This document shows positions 45,393 through 51,015 of a stretch of 64,000 nucleotides of DNA, piece by piece (the first letter of the stretch is position 1; the number at the start of each line of letters is the position of its first letter). The stretch spans positions 1 through 64,000 of the forward strand of contig RDZE01000018.1 in the NCBI GenBank assembly GCA_004293905.1, in the 5' to 3' direction. The position numbers and the translations under genes were made by a program. This stretch comes from Cytophagales bacterium. GTDB taxonomy: Bacteria > Bacteroidota > Bacteroidia > Cytophagales > Microscillaceae. A model generated the notes under the pieces. The model did not search any database. It worked only from the letters and a program-made list of their open reading frames with translations, and was not told the origin of the DNA.

Positions 45393-45400
45393 CAAATATA
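45393..45400 (-). promoter_or_regulatory. -7 element of the SulP gene
   Basis: On the minus strand TATATTTG, 24 bases before the ATG at 45368. The -33 box is weak (ATTG). Confidence 0.45.
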
Positions 45401-45475
45401 AAAAATTGTGCCACTTTATGCAATCATTGTCATTAAAAGTAAAAGTATAGGTAAAAGAATGAATGTATATTTCAT

Positions 45476-45483
45476 TATTTTTG
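45476..45483 (+). promoter_or_regulatory. -7 element of ribE
   Basis: TATTTTTG, 15 bases before the ATG at 45499. It lies inside the longer open frame, supporting the internal start. Confidence 0.45.
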
Positions 45484-45498
45484 CAAAAAAAAGAAATT

Positions 45499-46101
45499 AT
45501 GTTTACAGGTATTATCGAAACACTGGCTATCCTCAAAGATATAGAAGCCGAAGGCAGCAATTTGCATTTTACTTTTGAAAGTTCGCTTGCCCCTGAACTA
45601 AAAATAGACCAAAGTCTTGCGCACAATGGCATTTGCCTGACCGTAACGCACATAGATACGACCCAAAACACCTATAGAGTAACAGCTATAGACGAAACCC
45701 TCCAAAAAACCAATGCCAAACATTGGCAACAAGGCGACTGTGTCAATCTTGAACGAAGTATGTTGCTCAATACACGTTTAGATGGGCATTTAGTACAAGG
45801 ACACGTAGACCAAACCGCTACTTGTCAGCAAGTGATAGAAGAGCAAGGAAGTTGGCGGTATTTTTTTGAGTACGATACCACCAAGCAACGACATGTAACC
45901 GTTGCAAAAGGTTCTGTATGTGTAAATGGAGTAAGTTTAACGGTGGTTGATTCGGCAGAAGGCACTTTTTCAGTGGCTATCATTCCCTATACTTTTGAGC
46001 ATACCAATTTTCAGTATTTACAAAAAGGTAGTATCGTCAATATAGAGTTCGACATCATAGGCAAGTATGTACAGCGATTACTTTTGCCTATACATAAGTA
46101 A
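45499..46101 (+). CDS. ribE: Riboflavin synthase, alpha subunit
   Basis: Dismutates two 6,7-dimethyl-8-ribityllumazines to riboflavin. Two homologous lumazine-binding repeats are present: MFTGIIETLAIL, SLAHNGICLTVT and HLVQGHVDQTA in repeat one, and SVCVNGVSLTVV and TNFQYL in repeat two. It is 200 residues from the Met at 45499, the conserved MFTGI start; 12 upstream codons are discarded. No FMN riboswitch is visible in the 130-bp leader. Confidence 0.95.
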   Translation: MFTGIIETLAILKDIEAEGSNLHFTFESSLAPELKIDQSLAHNGICLTVTHIDTTQNTYRVTAIDETLQKTNAKHWQQGDCVNLERSMLLNTRLDGHLVQGHVDQTATCQQVIEEQGSWRYFFEYDTTKQRHVTVAKGSVCVNGVSLTVVDSAEGTFSVAIIPYTFEHTNFQYLQKGSIVNIEFDIIGKYVQRLLLPIHK

Positions 46102-46801
46102 TCATAGGAGTACTCAAATGAGGTACTTCATTGAAACTTCGCACAAAAAATTTGTTTCTTGCAAAATGTAATTGTGTAATGCCTGTATTTCGGGTTTGCC
46201 AATTGAGGTCTATGATGGTGTTTTCATCAATTCCTAATACAATACCCATCAACATACAAATAGTGCCGCCCGAACTAAAAACAATAATACTTTCGTTTTG
46301 TTGTGCGTCTTCTTGTAATAGAGCAAGTGCTTGTTGGCAACGTTGTTTGAAAGCGTCAAAGTTTTCAAATTTTGAAGAGGTGATTTCACCTTTTGCCCAG
46401 CGATGTAGTGTTTGGAAAAATAATTTCAGAAAACCCGCTCTTACTTCGGCATCTTTGCCGCCTTTTTGGTCGTAAAGGGCTGCCAATTGAGGGTTTTGAG
46501 CCAATAAATCATTGCGTACTTCATCAAAGATTTCAGTAGCTTGGTGTTCATTGAATAGTTCAGAATAAGCAGTATTATTGGGGAAAGGTATTTGTTGATT
46601 TTGGTATACCTTATTCACTTCTTGGAAAGTTTCATCGTGGCGTACCAATTTACCAACCCAAGTTTTTTGGAAGTGAGGAAATTGTTGGCTTAGAAAAAGC
46701 CCTAACTGCGTGGCTTGCGTTTTGCCTAATTTTGAAAGTTGGTCATAGTTTTGGCTCATAAAAGAAGCCTGCCCATGCCGAATGAGATATATATTTGCCA
46801 T
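46088..46801 (-). CDS. Histidine phosphatase family protein
   Basis: A phosphoglycerate-mutase-like phosphatase. The catalytic RHG motif is IYLIRHGQASF with His9, and the second core motif is IVFSSGGTICMLMG near residue 180, though the usual His there is missing: the motif has Gly-Gly instead of the common THG. Substrate unknown. 237 residues from the Met at 46801. It converges on ribE with a 14-bp overlap. Confidence 0.8.
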   Translation of the reverse strand: MANIYLIRHGQASFMSQNYDQLSKLGKTQATQLGLFLSQQFPHFQKTWVGKLVRHDETFQEVNKVYQNQQIPFPNNTAYSELFNEHQATEIFDEVRNDLLAQNPQLAALYDQKGGKDAEVRAGFLKLFFQTLHRWAKGEITSSKFENFDAFKQRCQQALALLQEDAQQNESIIVFSSGGTICMLMGIVLGIDENTIIDLNWQTRNTGITQLHFARNKFFVRSFNEVPHLSTPMITYV

Positions 46802-46815
46802 AAGGCGCAAATATA

Positions 46816-46941
46816 CTACTTAATTCTCAAATCTTTTTGAATGTTTTGCAGTTCTGCCTTGATGCTTTGCATGAGGCGTAGTATTTCCTTTTCCAATCGC
46901 TCAAAATTTTTCTTTTCGTGTTTGTTATATTGTATAATCAT
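46816..46941 (-). CDS. Small coiled-coil protein (41 residues), cassette A second gene
   Basis: A complete ATG-to-TAG frame: MIIQYNKHEKKNFERLEK, then EILRLMQSIKAELQNIQK, ending DLRIK. It has heptad-spaced hydrophobics and high Lys/Glu content, a likely coiled coil. It lies 30 bp downstream of the 94-residue gene. No database family is known to me. The call rests on the intact frame, coiled-coil periodicity and its parallel with the second gene of cassette B. Confidence 0.5.
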   Translation of the reverse strand: MIIQYNKHEKKNFERLEKEILRLMQSIKAELQNIQKDLRIK

Positions 46942-46971
46942 AAAAAAAAGTGTTATGAAGTGAATAGAAAG

Positions 46972-47256
46972 TTAGATGATTTCGTTTTCTTCGGTGTCAA
47001 GTGCAAGAAACTGTTGAAATATTTTCTTTTCTAAGTTGCGTGCATCTTTTGCCATTCCTTGCTCTTCTTTTTTCTCCAAGTTGCGCGCGTAGGCAATCAA
47101 GGCGTTAGAAATAGTTTGCAATTCATAGACCGAAAGACTCATACGAGTTTGAGGCAATTCACTGCCCATGTGGGTGGGGGCGAATACTTGTGTAGTAGTA
47201 GTATTGGTTTGTAGCCCTTGGATCAAATTGAGGAAAGTATTTGTGAGTGTATTCAT
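46972..47256 (-). CDS. Hypothetical protein (94 residues), cassette A first gene
   Basis: No family recognised. It is a soluble protein with a Thr-rich N-terminus and a helical C-terminal half with charged repeats: NLEKKEEQGMAKDARNLEKK contains the word ARNLEKK twice (residues 57-63 and 71-77). It is preceded by a strong promoter that shares a 21-bp block with the promoter at 48.0 kb. It is followed by the tiny coiled-coil gene. Confidence 0.65.
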   Translation of the reverse strand: MNTLTNTFLNLIQGLQTNTTTTQVFAPTHMGSELPQTRMSLSVYELQTISNALIAYARNLEKKEEQGMAKDARNLEKKIFQQFLALDTEENEII

Positions 47257-47274
47257 CGCTTTGTAATGATTAAA

Positions 47275-47298
47275 TTTTAAACAAAATTATGTTTAAAA
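47275..47298. promoter_or_regulatory. Perfect 9-bp inverted repeat across the -7 box of cassette A
   Basis: TTTTAAACA (47275-47283) and TGTTTAAAA (47290-47298) flank a 6-bp loop. The minus-strand -7 box TAATTTTG (47282-47289) lies at the centre. The half-site AAATTTTAAACAA recurs once more at 47387-47399. Confidence 0.6.
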
Positions 47299-47317
47299 AA
47301 TGAGAATTGCAAATTTT
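47297..47317 (-). repeat. 21-bp promoter block, copy A
   Basis: Identical to 47985-48005. On the minus strand it contains TTTG, placed 20 bases before TAATTTTG, so it forms the -33 region of the cassette A promoter. The sequence following the -33 box, CAATTCTCATTTT, is also conserved. Confidence 0.8.
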
Positions 47318-47402
47318 TTCAGCAAATTTTTCAAAAAAAGTTATAAATTATTGACAATCAATGCTTTGTAAAAAGCTATTTTGCTCAAATTTTAAACAAT
47401 AA

Positions 47403-47431
47403 AAAACTTGACCTCATCAAAGTCAAGTTTT
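47403..47431. terminator. Terminator of cassette B
   Basis: AAAACTTGAC (47403-47412) pairs perfectly with GTCAAGTTTT (47422-47431) around a 9-base loop, flanked by A and T runs. Confidence 0.8.
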
Positions 47432-47469
47432 TCTAAACGTATACACAGGCATTCAATCAAGGATTTTTC

Positions 47470-47640
47470 TCAATAGAGGCGTTGCAAGAGCGTCTTTTTG
47501 AGGCGCGTATTTTCGCGTCTTAGTTTTTCTAATTGCATTTGCAAACGTTTGATAGTTTGTTTTGCTTCTGTTTTTTTCTTGTGTTTGATAGGCTCTATTT
47601 CCCACATAAAACCCATCGTTTGTGATAAATAGTTTTTCAT
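47470..47640 (-). CDS. Small coiled-coil protein (56 residues), cassette B second gene
   Basis: ATG at 47640 overlaps the stop of the upstream gene as ATGA, the usual coupling arrangement. The product begins MKNYLSQTMGFMWEIE and continues with a leucine-zipper-like basic coiled coil (TIKRLQMQLEKLRRENTRLK), ending LQRLY. A different, longer frame covers the same DNA (47453-47680), but its composition is not protein-like and it lacks coupling. The basic zipper could bind nucleic acid or a partner; this is inference. Confidence 0.6.
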   Translation of the reverse strand: MKNYLSQTMGFMWEIEPIKHKKKTEAKQTIKRLQMQLEKLRRENTRLKKTLLQRLY

Positions 47641-47948
47641 AGTTCTTCGGTGTTTTGGAAAAAAGCAATGATAGAGGCAATTTCTTCTAATGAGAGTCTA
47701 AATCTTTGATGACGGCTTTTGAATAATACGCCATTTACTTTGCTATTGAGGCAAATTTGCATTTGTTGGAAATTTTGTTGTGCAAAAACTAATTTACCTA
47801 ACAACTGTTCCAATTGTTGTGCTTCTTCGGCATTGAGCGTTATTTTATTGTAAAAGCGGTATTTCATAGGCATATTTTGTGCCTTACTTTTGAGAGTAAA
47901 AAAACAAAATGAACCTATCAATAAAAGAGAGTAAAATAATGTTTTCAT
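47637..47948 (-). CDS. Small secreted protein (103 residues), cassette B first gene
   Basis: It has a signal peptide MKTLFYSLLLIGSFCFFTLK ending SKAQ, and a mature part of about 80 residues with helices rich in Gln and Leu (NAEEAQQLEQLLGKLVFAQQ), probably periplasmic. No family recognised. It has its own promoter with the shared 21-bp block, and its stop codon overlaps the next start. Confidence 0.7.
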   Translation of the reverse strand: MKTLFYSLLLIGSFCFFTLKSKAQNMPMKYRFYNKITLNAEEAQQLEQLLGKLVFAQQNFQQMQICLNSKVNGVLFKSRHQRFRLSLEEIASIIAFFQNTEEL

Positions 47949-47961
47949 CTGAATTGCTTAA

Positions 47962-47987
47962 TTTATTAGCAAAATAACGCTAATAAA
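47962..47987. promoter_or_regulatory. Perfect 9-bp inverted repeat across the -7 box of cassette B
   Basis: TTTATTAGC (47962-47970) and GCTAATAAA (47979-47987) flank an 8-bp loop. The minus-strand -7-like TTATTTTG (47970-47977) lies in its centre. The arms differ in sequence from those of cassette A although the position is the same. Confidence 0.6.
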
Positions 47988-48005
47988 ATGAGAATTGCAA
48001 ATTTT
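47985..48005 (-). repeat. 21-bp promoter block, copy B
   Basis: Identical to 47297-47317. Its TTTG lies 20 bases before the -7-like box of cassette B. Part of it resembles a Fur half-site (ATGAGAAT), but the other half does not fit. Confidence 0.8.
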
Positions 48006-48035
48006 ATTGACATTTTTTTTAGAAAAAAAGTAAAT

Positions 48036-48377
48036 TTATGCCTTATCTGTTATTTCTGAGGGAGTTGGGTTGTCCTTAGGTAAAATTCTGAAACGCTGAA
48101 GCATTTTACGCTCAAAAGCCCAAAAAAAGCGGAACTGACCGAATAAGAATCCGTAGATTAACAAAACAATTTGATAAATAGGCAATATCATCAGAAAATA
48201 AAGCACGCTGCGCAACCAAGCAGGAAAAGAAGCAGGGAGTATAGCTTGTATGGGTGCTTTGAGCCAAAGAACCGTAAAGCCTGTGCAGGCAAATACAATT
48301 AAAATGATAATTACTTGTGTGAGGCTTTTCAGACCCCAACGCTGTTGGAAGCGCACTAACCAAGAAGATAAAGACAT
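48036..48377 (-). CDS. Small membrane protein of unknown function
   Basis: 113 residues with two hydrophobic helices (VIIILIVFACTGFTVLWL; SVLYFLMILPIYQIVLLIYG) followed by an aromatic-basic tail FRFFWAFERKMLQRF. Similar short Bacteroidota proteins are sometimes labelled as diacylglyceryl-transferase-like without support. No catalytic motif is seen. Confidence 0.6.
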   Translation of the reverse strand: MSLSSWLVRFQQRWGLKSLTQVIIILIVFACTGFTVLWLKAPIQAILPASFPAWLRSVLYFLMILPIYQIVLLIYGFLFGQFRFFWAFERKMLQRFRILPKDNPTPSEITDKA

Positions 48378-48401
48378 ATAGGGTGTTTTTTGGCTGCAAA
48401 G

Positions 48402-49283
48402 CTACCACAAACTTTTATAAATCACAATCAAAGAAGTAATACTCAGCAGAATTCCTACCAAACGCATCAAATAGGCGGCTTTGATGTAGCGCAACAAAAG
48501 TGCTCCTAAGGGTGCAGCCAATACGCCCCCTACAATAAGCCCTAATAAAATAGGACTACTACTAAAGCCTACAAAAAATAAGAATGCCATACCACTACAA
48601 AGCGTAACAAAGAATTCGGCAGTATTGACCGTGCCAATGATGATGTGAGGGTCTTTAGGGTTTTTGAGCAAATTCGAAACGACCACAGGACCCCAACCAC
48701 CGCCACCTATAGCATCTAACAAACCACCTGTAAATCCCCAAAAACCAATCCTGCGGGCTGAGATTTCTTCTTTCTCTTTTCCAACAGGGCGATAACTTTT
48801 ATAAACAATAAAAATACCTATGCCTGCTAAGTAAAGCGCGATGTAGGGTTTTATAAAATCCCCCGAAAATACATTTGCCAATAAAAACACACCTAAAAAT
48901 GCACCTAAAACGCCAAAAACTACCAAAAAAAGGAGCAAACGCCGTTCTACATTCTTGGCATAAAGATGAGAAAGCCCCGAAACACCTGTTGTAAATACTT
49001 CGGCAGTGTGTACGCCTGCTGAAGCTATCACAGGAGGAACACCTAAGCTAAGTAACAAGGTATTGCAACTTACGCCATAAGCCATACCCATGGTGCCATC
49101 TACAAGTTGTGCCAAAAAACCTACCATGATGTAGAGCAAAAATTGTTCATTGAGGTGGTCAAAAAGAGAATGTGGGGTTTGAAGAATAGAACTAAGCAAC
49201 CAAAATAGAAGAATGATTTTTAGACCAATCATTACATTGCGAACATGCGAAAGATGTATACGAGCGATTAGAGAGGTTAACAT
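48402..49283 (-). CDS. TauE/SafE-type sulfite or organosulfonate permease
   Basis: 294 residues from the Met at 49283. About eight helices in two repeats show the family pattern GFLAQLVDGTMGMAYGVSCN and GGLLDAIGGGGWGPVVVSNLL. It is an inner-membrane anion exporter; the substrate is uncertain. The additional 15 residues upstream to 49328 are unlikely. Confidence 0.88.
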   Translation of the reverse strand: MLTSLIARIHLSHVRNVMIGLKIILLFWLLSSILQTPHSLFDHLNEQFLLYIMVGFLAQLVDGTMGMAYGVSCNTLLLSLGVPPVIASAGVHTAEVFTTGVSGLSHLYAKNVERRLLLFLVVFGVLGAFLGVFLLANVFSGDFIKPYIALYLAGIGIFIVYKSYRPVGKEKEEISARRIGFWGFTGGLLDAIGGGGWGPVVVSNLLKNPKDPHIIIGTVNTAEFFVTLCSGMAFLFFVGFSSSPILLGLIVGGVLAAPLGALLLRYIKAAYLMRLVGILLSITSLIVIYKSLW

Positions 49284-49416
49284 ATCAAAAAAATACTTAT
49301 CAGAAAAAATGTGTTTATATAACGCCACAAAAGTACATTAATTCTATTAAAATAGTAGAATTTTAAATTAAATTTTTACTCTCAAAAACCAAAAAATAGC
49401 CTATGTATATGATAAC

Positions 49417-50856
49417 TTATTTATTAAGAAATTTTTTGAACCAAAGGGCGGAATTCTTAAGCGTTCTTTTTTGGGTATCGTAATCTACATGTACCAAACC
49501 GAAGCGAGGATGATAACCTTCTGCCCATTCAAAATTATCTAACAATGACCAAGCTAAATAGCCTTCTACGGGTACGCCTTCTTTTTTAGCGCGCAATACT
49601 TGGGCAAGGTATTGTTCAAAAAAAGCGATACGGAGAGCATCATTTACTTTGTTTTTCTCCACTATGTCTTCAAAAGCAGCACCATTTTCAGTGATAATGA
49701 TTTTTTTGACTCCCTCATATTGGGCAAATTGTTTCAAAATGAGATACATACCCTCAGGGTAGATTTCCCAATTCATAGCCGTCAATGGACTCACGCCTCT
49801 TTCTTTTGCTTCTACAAATTTGGCTTGTAACAAAGGTGAATTATCATCGTGTCGGGCAACAATGCGTGTGTAGTTTTGAATGCCAATAAAATCAAAGTCA
49901 AATTTCAGCTTTTGTTCATCACCCTGTTGCATTACTGTTTCTATCATTTTAAAAAGTGGAACAGTAGCCGTAGGGTATCCTAAACCTAAGGCGGGCTCTA
50001 TATATAAACGATTGAAAAGGACATCGAGGCGTTCGCAGGCTTTTTTATCCAATTCATTATCTTGATAGGGCTGTACTATATTGCAGGAGAAAGTAGTGCC
50101 TATTTGCAAATTTTTGCCTACACTGCGAAGCGTTCTCGCGGCTTCGGCTTGTACCATAGCTACATGGTGTACTACTTTGATAAACTTTGTAAAATCGCGG
50201 TGTCCGGGTGCGTGCCTTCCATCTAAGTAGCCCAAGAGCGAAAATATGGTAGGTTCATTGAGTACCATAAAGTGTTTCACACGGTCGCCAAATTTATCAG
50301 CACAAAGTTGTGTATAATCGTTAAACCAACCAATGATATCGCGGTTTGTCCAGCCTCCTAAGTCTTCCAATGCTTGTGGCAAATCCCAATGATAAAGCGT
50401 AAGCCAAGGTTGCAATCCTTTTTCCAAACAAGTATCAATCAATCGGTTGTAAAAATCTATGCCTTTGGTGTTTACTTGTCCTTTGCCTTGTGGCAGTAGC
50501 CTTGTCCAAGCAGTGGAAAATCGGAATGCTTGCATGTTTATTTGTTTGGCTAAAGCCAAATCATCTTCAAAGCGGTGGTAAAAATCGCAAGCCGTATCGC
50601 CGTGTTCTTTGTTCTTTATTCTCCCTTCGGTGTGCGTAAAAGTATCCCAAATGGAAACACCTTTTCCATCGGCTTGGTGCGCGCCTTCTATTTGATAAGC
50701 AGAAGTGGCTGCCCCCCAAATAAAATTCTCGCCAAAATCGGCTTTTGTATAATTGAGCGGCTTGGTTTTGGAAGAAAAATTTAACAATGCATCGGGGCTG
50801 AAAAAAGTGCCTAAAGCAAAAGCTCCAGTTGTTTGTAAGGCATCACGTCTGTTCAT
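49417..50856 (-). CDS. GH1 beta-glucosidase, Tat-like export signal
   Basis: Retaining beta-glycosidase of family GH1. The acid/base is Glu201 in VLNEPT, the nucleophile is Glu390 in IITENG, and the subsite motif IWGAATSAYQIEGA is present. The N-terminus NRRDALQTTGAFALGTFF resembles a twin-arginine signal, so the enzyme is probably periplasmic. It has 479 residues and is complete. It is divergent from a TonB-dependent receptor gene. Joint oligosaccharide use is plausible but not proven, since no SusD partner is present. Confidence 0.92.
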   Translation of the reverse strand: MNRRDALQTTGAFALGTFFSPDALLNFSSKTKPLNYTKADFGENFIWGAATSAYQIEGAHQADGKGVSIWDTFTHTEGRIKNKEHGDTACDFYHRFEDDLALAKQINMQAFRFSTAWTRLLPQGKGQVNTKGIDFYNRLIDTCLEKGLQPWLTLYHWDLPQALEDLGGWTNRDIIGWFNDYTQLCADKFGDRVKHFMVLNEPTIFSLLGYLDGRHAPGHRDFTKFIKVVHHVAMVQAEAARTLRSVGKNLQIGTTFSCNIVQPYQDNELDKKACERLDVLFNRLYIEPALGLGYPTATVPLFKMIETVMQQGDEQKLKFDFDFIGIQNYTRIVARHDDNSPLLQAKFVEAKERGVSPLTAMNWEIYPEGMYLILKQFAQYEGVKKIIITENGAAFEDIVEKNKVNDALRIAFFEQYLAQVLRAKKEGVPVEGYLAWSLLDNFEWAEGYHPRFGLVHVDYDTQKRTLKNSALWFKKFLNK

Positions 50857-51015
50857 GTTTCTATTATTTTAAATTGATTGAAATGGTTGTATATAAAAAA
50901 GTTACAAATTTTTTATTAAAAAATTATATTTTTATTAACAAAAATAGTTTGCATTTGTTTATATTCGAACCCTATAAAGACAATTTTTTTCAAAACCAAA
51001 TTCAATTTTTAATCT

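Noticed and set aside
45369-45671. 101-codon upstream extension of the SulP gene
   Set aside because: It overlaps ribE and both -7 boxes, and the SulP N-terminus starts naturally at 45368.
47453-47680. 75-codon open frame on the minus strand
   Set aside because: It overlaps a better-supported frame coupled by ATGA to the preceding gene, and its composition is that of a shifted reading of a Lys/Arg-rich coiled coil.
47985-48005. Fur box
   Set aside because: Only one half (ATGAGAAT) fits; the mirror half does not, and the shared block coincides with a -33 promoter box, a simpler reading.
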